Assembly (NCBI GenBank): GCA_949825045.1
Contig: OX463813.1
Coordinates: 24,162,001-24,226,000 of the forward strand
Origin: Argyresthia goedartella
Lineage: Eukaryota > Arthropoda > Insecta > Lepidoptera > Argyresthiidae
Direction: 5' to 3'
DNA length: 64,000 bases
The notes below the pieces were generated by a model, which was not told where the DNA came from, did not search any database, and saw only the letters and a list, made by a program, of their open reading frames with translations. Of the stretch, positions 9,701-21,700 are shown one piece after another (position 1 is the stretch's first letter; each line of letters starts with the position of its first letter). Made by a program: the position numbers and the translations under genes.

Positions 9701-12700
9701 CTAGATCGTAATAATAATACGGAAATCTTACAGTTGACAAAAAGCAATTTCGAAATTTTGGAAAAAAGAAGTATCCAAATATTAAAAAAAAAAACCTGTT
9801 GATAAAACTAAGCCTAAACTTTCCTCATTAAGTTCTATCTACCTTTGAAAACCGCATGAAAATCGGTTCAGTAGTTTTGACGTTGTCGTGCAAACAGACA
9901 GACAGATAGAGAAAATAATTTGAAAATATCGCTGATTTGTATTCTATGGCAGTTCTTTAGTGTACCTACCCTTTTATTATTTATAACTTATCTTCAATGT
10001 ACAATTACACCGGTTCTACTGCTTTATTATGTGTATATCGATGATATTCATAAAATAACACCAGTTATTGTTAAGTATTTTTACCAACCTGCTTAGGGCT
10101 TAATATTGGGAATGGGTCTCCAAGTTTCCAGAAGAAATAGAGGTAGATGAACCATACAAACATGGTCAGCGGCCGTATCATGTTCTTTGACACTGCAAGT
10201 AAAGAAAAAAAAACAGTCAGAAACATTACAATCTTCGGAGTATTAATATTACATAGGTAAAAAGAGACATCTGAATATACAACTAGCTGACCAATTTCCA
10301 AATGTCTTTATTACTGTAGATATTTACATATATTTAGCAATCGTCAGTTTTTGCCACTTCTCTACATTGGACCACTGTGGGGGAAGAAGGGCGTAGAAAC
10401 TACCACAGATTGATTTTTAAGTCACTTTTAAAAATTGCTTATGCTTAACTAATACAAATTTTATAATATCATAATTAATAAGTAGGAATAAATAATTACA
10501 AAACTATTAACAGCAAGGTCTGTGTTGAGCCAGATTAACCCCATACATTCGTCGTTCTGTCAAACTACCAACGCAATCTATTGTCAGAAGCATGAACTAA
10601 ACCAAAGATTATTCTATATTTCGGCTGTTCCCTTCAAGTTTTTTTATCCCTCAATATAAATAATAGTAAAATAAAAGGTTCATCCCAATCGGTCCAGCCG
10701 TTTGCAAGGTTGTACTATCGAACCAACTGAATCATGACCCTTTTGCCTGATAATTCGTTTGAAACTTTCAAACTTGTAAGATCTATCTAAATGTCAGTGT
10801 CTAATCAAATGATAACAAGTTCGTTACCAAGGAAATAAACCTTCAAGCGAATTTCGACCTACTTGCATTTAAGGGGTTTAGCAAAATAAGCTTATGGTGG
10901 GTCATGATTCAGATGGTTCGATAGTACTTAGCGCATTACTCCAACGTGCGAACATTAATATAAATTCTGGGTTACATAATATATAAAAAAATGCCTATTA
11001 AGACACTTGCCTTGAGTCCAATTCTGGTTTCTCTTTCTTTAAAAAATCAGACTACTGTAATGTCGAGTCAACCAGGCCCATCTACATCATTTGATATTAA
11101 GTCCCAAATTAAACAAACTAACATAATTTTTTCTGGTAAAAACATTAATCTTACGTTTAATTATTGTATAATGTCTCTGTTAACTTTTATAATTAAACTA
11201 TTTTAATTTCTCTTCAGTTTTATTTTCCACCTTTCCTCACAGTAGTTGAAAGAAAAGCAGATTATGCACCTCGCATTATACTAGTTTATGTGACTGATAA
11301 TAATGCCTATTTATGTAGAGTTACATAAACTAGTTTATCTACACACATATCTCTCAGCTGTTGTGTTGTGTGCTGACATAGCTCTCTTTGATGTGTTCAG
11401 GAACCGCATGTTCGACCGGCATTGTGGCATTGATCATTGCTCTGCAGTTGTTTAGCTTGTTCAGTAGGAGTCCCAGCCCAGGAATGTCCGGCCCCGGAAT
11501 TGGCGTCCCGAAAGCCCACGATTCCGGGGTCGGTCATTCCAGGGCCGAGCATTCCGTGGCCGTACAAAATAGTGCTCGACCCCGGAATGCCCGGCCCCGG
11601 AATTGGCGTCCCGAGTACCATAGACAACTGCTACATCAGAGATTAGGGTGTGTTCATAGTGTCTCTATCTCAAAAAATCTATTAATATCATTAAATGTTT
11701 TTTTTTATTTGCATACGCTTCGCTCCGCTCCGCTCCGCTACGCTTCGGTTTTGCTTCTTCTAAGTTCTAACCTAACCTATAACCCAATTGAAATTTAGCC
11801 ACAATAACCTACTCTAGCCAAATTTGACTCAATAAATATAATGCACTTGAACACAATCTTCACAGTGTTATTTTTTTAACAAATAGCTGAATTGAGTTTG
11901 TTTTTATTTTAAACTAACCAAATATGAATAATTTTTAGGTTATGATATGTGTCAAGTGAATGTTAAACTTGCTTACAAAAAAACCTCACTACTATGACCA
12001 TGGCCTTAGATTCGTCTAAGTTAAATCGAAAATGTTCGACCAATCAGAAGTATTTCCAGCCAATGAGAGACGTCCCACAATTCCGGGGCCGGGCATTCCG
12101 GGGTCGAACAGGCAGTGCACGGCCTCGGAAAGCCCGGCCCAGTAATGTGCGGCTTGGAATGTCCGGCCCCGGAATTGGCGTCCCAAATCCCACGATTCCG
12201 GGGTCGGGCATTCCGGGGCCGGGTATTACTGATAGATCAAAGATTATTTTAATTGGACCTATATTTAATATTTTACAAGAATTGGGAAAGATAGTTTTGA
12301 AGTAACAAACATACAAAAACACGTAATTAAGAACCTCTTTCTGCCTTGAAGTTGGTTAAAAATTACTTTAAACGTAAAAGGAAAAAGGGTTCCAAAACTG
12401 TCTATTTTTCTCAGCAATAGTGAAATTAATATCAATTACCTAATTAGGTCTGTGGTCCCCTGGAGATGTAAAAAAACAAACTTCTATTCCAACGCAGCAA
12501 AGAGATACGGCCGTTTTCGCAGAAAATTTGCCTTATTTACCTGATGGCATGGGAATCAAAACCATGGCATGGGGTACTTCTCGATGACCTAGAATTATGA
12601 AATTTGGCAAGAAGTAATTTATAATAGCACAAGTGAAGGGCAAAATCCTATAAAGGTAAATTTGTAGTTCTATCCCAAAAAATGCGATTTGTGCGGAACT

Positions 12701-15700
12701 CGACTCCGACTCGCACTTGACGTTTTTTTTTTGTGTTTTTTTTTTCAAATATCCGCATGTGTCCCGCTGCGGCGAAAAAATAAATGGTCACGTTAGTTAT
12801 GTGTGACAAAGAAAAAACTCACTCTCAATTTTATAATATAAGCTGGTTTTATTTAATTACTCGCATTATTTGAGTAAAGTACTATTCAAAGCCTTGGTCC
12901 GCAATGACTGCACTGCTGGCCACACAATGAAGGCCTCGAGCTTAGCTGAGCTATGCTCTCCGCCTATAAGCTTGGTCACCATTGCAGCCTTTGATGTCCG
13001 CGCTATAAAAGCCTCGACCTTTGGTCTCGGCATTTATTCCAGCTTGTCCATCATCGGCTGCAATGCTAATCGCGCTGTGTAGGCCTTGAGCTGCGCTGTG
13101 CTGCGCTTTCGGCCACCAACAGTGCGACCAGCAACGCAGTCATTACAGACCGCGACAGTAATATACTATTACCAAGAAGTTTAAATTTTGCTTGACAAGC
13201 ATGCTTGATTCAAGCAAAATTGATCGTTTACCGCGTAGGCTTGACTAGGCATCAAGCATTCTGCGGAATGACGGAGGTTGACAGACATTTTGATTGACGG
13301 GGCTGATTGATGCGCGTGCATGACGGCGCATCAAGCGGCTTGACGAGTTTCTTTCATTTGCGGGCGCAACGTTGAAGATCGGTAGGCAACTGTGTCGTGC
13401 GGCTTGATGGGCCCGTCAAGCATCCTATTCAATCAATATTGACATCAAGCATGCTTGTCAAGCAAGATTGATCGTCTCCGGGACCTTTTAGGGCAAACCT
13501 TCGCCGCTTGATTTTGGGTACTCAGGCGGAAAAAATCTATTCCTAACTCGTTCGAAAAGGCTTTTTACGAACCTCGCTACGACCCCGCCTTTGGCTCGTG
13601 CCGTAAACTTGTCGGTTCGTAAATATAAGCCTTTGCGAACTCGTGGGAAGTGTACTATTTCCTTACAGTTGAAATGAAAATAAGAGTGTTTAACTCGGGT
13701 GAAAGTGACCCATTTCACCCTCGAACTATTGGCGCTCGTGTTGTAATACTGGCTAATCAAAATTTTGAATTTATATTTCTTTTACTACATATTGTATTCC
13801 ACATGATGTCTTATGTCACTTCATTAAATAAAGTCAAATACAACATTCGTTATCAGCACGAATTCTCTATTGAGTATACACTAATAAAACTGCATTTTAT
13901 TTAGTAAAAAGTGAATAGGCAAGTTTTTCCAATGTGTACGTGTATGATTTGTGAAAATCCGTGAATTTTTTTAATAGTTCACGAACATATTTATTTTCAT
14001 AAGATATTTTTGTTGTGACATCGAACAGCTGAGCGTATGTAAACATGTCAAATAATACTATTTCTGGTATAAAACCGCTTGTTAATAGAGACGGTTATTC
14101 CGTATGGAAATTCAAAATCCGTATGTACCTCATGCATGAAGAACTATGGGAGACCATCATCGGATATCCTGAAGGTAACGATATATCTGCTGAAAAGAAA
14201 TTGCGTAACGATCAAAAGGCGTTATCAAAAATATGTCTTACGGTAGATGGTATGGCGATCACCCATGTAAGGTCCTGCAAGACAGCCAAGGAGGCTTGGG
14301 ATGCTCTTTCATCCGCTTACGAGGACAAAGGCTTAGGATGACGTATAAGCCTCGAACGGAAACTGTACAGGTACTGCCTTGATGTTTTTGACTCCAACAT
14401 AGAGACGTATATAAACGCTGTCATGTCAACTGTGCAAGATTTAGCCGATATAGGCAAGATTATGGAAGATGCTTCAATAACTGCAATTCTTCTAGGAGGT
14501 TTGAGTCCTCAGTATGCACCTTTAGATTACTAAAGGTGCATACTGAGGACTCAAAGCTTTCCAAAGCCATTAGGCTTTGGAAAACTCCAACATAGACATT
14601 ACTGTGGATTTGATTAAGACCAAACTATTGAATGAACTTAATAAGCCAGCTTTAGATTACCCTGATACTGCTCTTCGTACCCGAATGAACCATACTAGAC
14701 CTTCTACATCCAAACCTAAGAAACCTGTCGTTTGTTATGACTGCATGGAGCCAGGACATAAGCGTCCAGATTGTCCATATAAGAAGGACGACAAGAAGAA
14801 ACCGGTGAATCACAAGAATTCTTTATGCGCATTAAATGTCAATGACATACTAGAGCGTGATAAGTTTTATATTGATTCTGGTGCGTCGGCTCATATGACG
14901 TCACGAGCTGATTGGATGGAAAACGTGAGAGGTTCACATACAGGGACTGTGACCATTGCCAATGGTGATTTATTGCCGAGCCAAGGTGTTGGAGATATCT
15001 CTATTACCAGTTGCGGTCACAATACTGATGTTAAGAAAATTATCGATGTTGTTCACGTACCGAACTTGAATTCTAATCTTATTTCAGCGAAGAAAGTAGC
15101 GCAGTAGATAAAGGTTTTAGTGTAGTTTTTGATAAAACTGTTTGTAACTTTTATGATTCTGATGCGTTTTCTTGTAAAGGTGATGTACTTTTACATGGTT
15201 CAAATTGTGGTGGACTGTATTCATTAGACTGTACAGTTGACCCAAACACGCGTCAATTATCCGCTTTTGAGACACACTCCGATGTTTCTAGCTTCAAGCT
15301 TTGGCATCGACGATTAGGTCACTTATGCCGCATTGGAATGGATCAACTAAAGAAAGGACACGCGGTAGGCGTCGACTACTCAGATGTCGATAAAGAACCA
15401 TGCATCCCATGCATTGAAGGTAAACAGAATAGGAAACCCTTTAAGAAAGTTTCGCATAAGAGATCAACTTCAGTTCTGGAACTTATTCATTCAGATGTTT
15501 GTGGTCCCCTGCCTGAAACGTCATTTCAAGGCAATAGATATCTTTTATTCTTTATAGATGATTTTTCTCGTATGACTTTTATTTTCTTTATTTCTTCAAA
15601 AGCTGAAGTAAAGAATAAGTTTTGTGTTTTCCAATCCTCAGTAGAACGGGAAACGGGAGCCAAGATTAAGACACTGAAGAGCGACAACGGGAAGGAGTAC

Positions 15701-18700
15701 GTTAATGCTGAACTTTCGAGGTTTTTACAAAGTGAAGGCATTCAACACCAAACTACGGTTCCCTATAGTCCAAATCAGAACGGTGTCGCTGAACGGACCA
15801 ATAGGTCTATTATGGAGAAAGTGAGGTCAATGCTGTCTGGCAGTTTTCTGTCTCCAGCCTATTGGCAAGATGCAGCAGAAATGGCTGTATATCTCAAGAA
15901 CAGATCTCTTCATCGTGCTCTTGAAGGCAAGACAGCGTACGAGAAATGGTATGGTAAGATACCGACTTTATCGCATCTACGTGTTTTTGGATGTAGAGCT
16001 TTGATCCACGTCCCCGACTGTAATCGGTAGAAATTGGACATGAAAGCATCTGAACACATTTTCGTCGGATATTCAGAAGATCCGAGAAGTTATTCCTTTA
16101 GGGACGCTACGTATCCAAGAAGATTTGTGAAAAGCAGAAATATTATTTTCTTTGAAAATAATTTTCGAAATTTGAAAGGTAAAGGTAACACATGTAAGTC
16201 TGGTGATAATTTACCTGAACCAGCATTTATACCTCTTCTGTTAAGTTCACAAGAGAACTCGTCGAGTAGTTCAAAACGGACGAGCACTGTCATCAAAGAC
16301 GTGCAGATTCAACCTGATATTGCACCCATATCGGAACAGATCGAGACGGGTACTAGTAATGCAGAGCAATGGCATTATACTGTGACTGAAGATGAGTCAG
16401 TTCAACCCGCTATTTCACATTCATCAGAAGAAATAAATTCTAATATTGAGGTTGCAGAATCAAGTTACAATTTGAGACCGAGAAAACCTAATTCTTCTGC
16501 CAATTGTGTATGCATGCAGACTTCATCCCCTCAGCATATGGATGAACCTACAAGATATTCACAGGCTATGAATGCAGAAGATGGAGATAAGTGGTATAAA
16601 GCTATGCAAGATGAATATCAGTCGCTGCTTGAGAAGAAAACTTGGGTTCTCGTTAATAGACCAGATAAAAAAGTCATACCTTGCAAATGGGTACAGATGT
16701 AGTGAATAATCCTTTCCTTTCGTATTTTCTCGGAAATGTTCGTTTTTGTCTTACTAAACGTCGTCGTCTTTGTCATTTGACACTGATAAATAAAGTATGC
16801 GATTTATTTGATACCTACACGTAATTTAATAATACAGTAATTCATAGACACATCGGCACCATTCGGGTGTTATCGTTGTTCCGAGTTTTGCCGATAGGAA
16901 AGGATTATTCACTACATCTGTATATAAATTGAAAAAAAAATGCGCATGGTGACGTTATGAAATAAATATAAGGCGCGACTTGTCGCAAAAGGATTTAATC
17001 AATTGTATGGCATTGATTACTCGGAAACTTTCTCTTCAGTCGTCCGGAACTCTTCTCTGCGCATGCTGTTTGCGTTGGCTGCAGAAACAGGAATGAAAAT
17101 GCATCATTTAGATGTGGACACAGCATTTTTAAATGGAAATTTGGAGGAAGAAGTTTACATGAGTCAGCCAGAAGGATTTGCTAAGGCCAAGAAGACAAAG
17201 TATGCTTACTAAAGCGTTCGCTTTATGGCCTCAAGCAAGCTTCAAGGGCATGGTATAAAAAGTTAACGGAAATTTTGCACTGCATAGGTTTTAACCAAAC
17301 TCCTTCCGAAGCGTGTATTTACACTAAGAAGTTTGGTACCGAGTTAATAATACTCGCCTTCCATGTTGATGACATTTTCATATTTTACAAGGAAAATAAA
17401 ACGCTTGACACTGTCATATCTGACTTACAGAATTATTTTAGCCTGAAAGTCATCGGCCCGTTAAACTATTATTTAGGTTTAAATATTAATTGGAAACCTA
17501 ATGTGATTAAAATGTCACAGGAAACTTATATTCGTGATTTGCTCGAAAAGTTTCAAATGTCCGATTGTAAGGCTGTGACTACGCCACTGGAAACTAAAAA
17601 GTTGTTGCCGTGTGAAAAAGGTAATGATGATTCTTCATAATACCCATATCAGAAGTTAATCGGCTGCCTGATGTTTCTCGCCGTTAATACGCGACCTGAT
17701 ATCGCTGTTGCTGTATCATATTTGAGCCAGTTTAACACTAAATATGATAAAAGTCATTGGATTGCAGCGAAGCGCGTATTACAGTATTTAAAAGGAACTA
17801 TCGATTTGGGCATTACTTACAGGAAAGGCGGAGGACGTTTAGTTGGTTATGCGGACGCAGATTGGGCCAACTGTCCTATTGATCGTCGCTCATACACTGG
17901 ATTTTACTTCTCCCTGGCCGGTGGAGCAATTTCGTGGGAAAGCAAAAAGCAAACTACCACTGCCTTATCTTCCAGTGAGAGCGAATATATGAGCTTGGCG
18001 AGTGCGGCTAAGGATGCTGTGTTTCTAAAGCGGTTGATGTTTGAATTAACAGGTGATTCAACTGTTGTCACTATTTATAATGATTCCCAGTCTGCCCAAA
18101 AATTGGCACTGAATCCGGTCCACCACAATAGAACCAAGCACATAGACACAAGATTTCATTTTATACGCGATTTATTAACCAACAATGTTATTAGTGTTGT
18201 ATATACTCCTACTTTGGAAATGTGGGCTGATGTGCTCACTAAGCCTTTAGCTCGCATTAAGCATCAGAATTGTGTAAAAGGAATAGGTTTATGTTTATAA
18301 TCTTATTTTGATTACGGGGGAGTATGTTGTAATACTGGCTAATCAAAATTTTGAATTTATATTTCTTTTACTACATATTGTATTCCACATGATGTCTTAA
18401 TGTCACTTCATTAAATAAAGTCAAATACAACAGCTCGAAATCTCGGGTTGAATGGGTCACTTTCCACCCTTGGTTAACGATCTACTATTCATATGCTCGA
18501 AAACAGCGTTTTCCAAGCAGCCAAATCGTGCGGGAAGTGCCACTTTTTCGCTTTAATTTACCTTTCCATCTATTTTTAACTCCGTCATCAGACCGAAGCA
18601 TAGATTTTTTATTATTTAAGTAAAGTTTTACAAATTAGTCAAGTACAGATTATCAATCATATACAGGGTATAAAACTGTTACTTCTTTAAACGTGTTAAT

Positions 18701-21700
18701 TACTTTTAATTAGATTTTTATTTTGATCAATAAATTAATTTAAATATTTTATTATTTTATAATTATTTTGCACGTGTCTTTTTGCGATTTGCATATGCGC
18801 AATAGCAGATATGTTGACCGCGAATGTTTTTAAAATAAGCCCGCCATTTTAATAATTTCTTGTTTAGTTCATATATTTTTTATTTCCTCGCACAATGCAT
18901 TGTAAAACGTTGTTTGATACACGTGACTTATACTCTCGTGTCGACTTATACACTCGTCGGCAAACACCTACTTTCCGCACTTGGAGCTTAAATAGCTTCT
19001 TATAAGAAATCTCTACACTGGTTAAGACGAGCGAATGGCGACAGAACTCGGCGCGAGTAGGTATTTACCAAAATACAAGCTATCTCAGAGCTATAAGAGC
19101 GCAATTGCCTAAATTTTCGGCCGAATTATGCTTTTGGGCGGTAACGTTTTTCTACCCCTAAACCTTTATGGAATAAGACAAATTTGGTCTCATTCGTTTC
19201 CACACATCATAAACGATGCTTGTAGTTTTTCCTTTTTTTGAAAATCTGGCTTGATTGGTTAAAAATAAATAATATGCTGGAGGGTTTTTTTTGGTCAAAA
19301 AAGTGAATGTTTAGGTCCTTATATTTACTACAATACAAAATTTTTCAAAAAAAACAAAACGCACGAGCATAGTTTTTCATAGTATCTCAAACATGTGAAA
19401 AAATTGTGAAAATCGGACAAGGTTTAAGGGGTGAAAAAGGTTACCGCTTATTGTATGGAGGCTCGCGCCCACACGATTCTCTTAACAATGGGGAATAATA
19501 AAACGAGCGAACAACAAACTAATTTAGCAAATAACCATGAATAGTGGAATTACCGGAAATGAGCAAAAAAAAACTGAATTGCTCGACCAAATTGCTGAAT
19601 GGTTTTGCCAACGCTTATTGGCTAACTAAAGACTGTCTGGGCAAAGTGGTGGGACAGGGTAGGTGAAGGATAAAGGGTTCCCTACGCCATTTCGAAACAC
19701 TATTTATAGAATGACGTTTCCCCGACGACGTTCAACCGACCGATCATCTAATCGAATATTTGTTTTATCAACACCCATTTTTTCGATGATTTGTTTCACC
19801 GAAAACACTATTTATAGAAAGATGTTTGCCGATATATATTAAACCGACCGACCAGCAAATCGAATATTTGTTTTATCAACACCCAAATGGGGTGAGCGAA
19901 GCGAAGCCCCCTTTATCTTTCATGTTATGTTGATCATAAGCACAACAAATCCCCTATTCAGCAATCGACCTTTCCCATCCTTATTTGGTTTGCTGGAAGG
20001 GTCTCTTATTAGAGATAAGCTCGCCTTTGTACACTATTTTTATGTAAGTCTTGTTGTCTACGACTATTAATTGTGTGCAATAAAGAAATTATAAAATTAC
20101 GAAACAAAATCCAACAGTTGTTTTGTAATTATTAAAGGTTTTCAAGTTGCTATTTTTTCAGATTTCTAGTCGCGCAATTCAGTAATGTTGTCAGACAAAA
20201 ACGGTATTTCTGATCGCACTCAATTTGTCGCGCAATTTAGTTATTTTGGCAAGCAAAATCAGTATTTTGTCGATCGAAAACTGGATTTACGTTGATACAT
20301 TTAATTATTATCCTTTTACAACTTACGAAGATGAAAGTCTACCAGTGAGACTTACCAAATCTGATGTTACTGATGCAGAAGTATGCAATGTAGAAAGGCA
20401 GCAGAGCGATCACCATGAACAGTAGTGAGTAGAGGCCGAGGTTCCAGTGGAAGTACCTGGAACTGATGAGAAACAGGGTTTTAGTTTTAACATTCATTCA
20501 TTTATTCTAAAATAGAACTAGAATTTTTCTTCTCCAAAGAAGATCTCTTGTTAGGGATAAGTTTGCCTTTTCACATGTCTTTTATAAGTTTGTAATGTGA
20601 ATTTTTATGTACAATTAATATATATGTATATATATATATGAACTATCAGGTGTTTCTAAAATAAAATTGCAGACAAAAAAAATAATAACTTAATGCAATG
20701 GACTATTTAAATGCGATGATTGTAGCAAATGGAGGTATTTAGTCTCTGCCTACCTTTCTTTTGGAGAAAAAGGCGTTAGCATATGAATGTATGCAAGGCC
20801 TAAACACAGGTGAAACCAATGCCCTCCCTAATGCGAAAGGGTGTAACGCTATATTTTATTTGTTTTGTGATACAATTTTATCATGTACCCCACTGGCTTA
20901 ACTACAGCATGCCACAATAGCATTAAGCCGGGAATTCACATGCCTGTAGTTTGTCAATTTTTATAAACACAGGATTTGTTCTCGTCGGTATGGCGGGCTG
21001 TAAGACACACCGGAGAAGTATGGCATTACACCACCGCATACTTCTTTTTTCATCGTCTATCGTAAAAAACAAAAAGTTTTGTGAAACAAATCGTTCGCTC
21101 GTAATTTATCTGATACGTTCGATTAACGCCCACGCGATTAGGCCGCCGGTACCAGCCCTATGACCATCGTTTTCCTTTTTGTCATTACCTAATTGGACCC
21201 CTGAAGGGTCGCCATTCTAGAACAAATGGCCTGTCATTTTGTGTCACCATCTCTCGGTCCGATTGTTCCCATTAGTCCCCTGTAGCCCTGTCCCCCGGGA
21301 TGACAGCTGGGAATTGTTTTCCCGATTGTCACCCAGGTGACAATTCGTGCCGTCTGTTCTCTTTGGAGGCTGACTAGAGGGGAAAACTGGGAAGTCTGTG
21401 TCCCAGTTGTCATCGTAGTGACAAGCAATAAAAATGTAATTAGATTTCAGCCTTTCTATTTGCGATAGATAAATTTTAACCTGCATTAACCTTAATTAAG
21501 TAGATAAAAATGTCAGAAAAGTTACATAGAATCAAATAAAAAAATAAGGTTAAGATTCCTACAATAATTAAACAATCACAGATTATTGCCTTAATTAGTA
21601 CTAATCGTTTTTTTTACAGTAATCACATAATCAATAATGTCTAAGTGTACACAGAAAATTTCCACTTTCATATTGCGGAATTTAATTTGTGCGGCAACAC

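Larger units (their letters stand above)
14045..18300 (+). pseudogene. Copia gag-pol polyprotein, decayed
   Basis: ATG at 14045 starts a Copia Gag ([20 protein letters not shown]). A zinc knuckle [14 protein letters not shown] is near 14735, protease YIDSGASAH near 14870. Integrase shows its HH-CC region (LWHRRLGH near 15300, CIPCIEGK near 15400) and DDE residues ([23 protein letters not shown]). RT has WVYKLK-type start near 16690, [11 protein letters not shown] near 17120 and VDD in FHVDDIFIF near 17370. RNase H has YADADW, SSSESEY and NDSQSA. Damage includes a TGA at 14339, the hairpin insertion at 14526, a frameshift near 15104, TAG at 16028, a MITE at 16694, frameshifts near 16963 and 17206, and TAA at 17638. 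It cannot make a full protein. Confidence 0.92.
13739..18432 (+). mobile_element. Copia-type LTR retrotransposon, complete in outline, inactive
   Basis: The flanking LTRs (13739-13845, 18325-18432) are 107 and 108 bp and differ mainly by one inserted base. The 5-bp target duplication GCTCG is at 13734-13738 and 18433-18437. The 5' LTR is followed by GTTATCAGCACG, similar to the Copia methionine-tRNA primer site; ACGGGGGAGTA (18315-18324) before the 3' LTR is a purine tract. The polyprotein order gag, protease, integrase, RT, RNase H is that of Copia. It lies in GPHR intron 3 on the opposite strand. Confidence 0.95.

Noticed and set aside
11397..12322. Several overlapping open frames rich in Gly-Pro-Gly-Ile (collagen- or elastin-like)
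   Set aside because: They are by-products of the GC-rich CCCGGAAT repeat; all frames on both strands look similar and none has a conserved domain.
21234..21486. Minus-strand open frames of 64-80 codons
   Set aside because: They lie in the left inverted repeat of the MULE and recur in the right one; non-coding terminal sequence.
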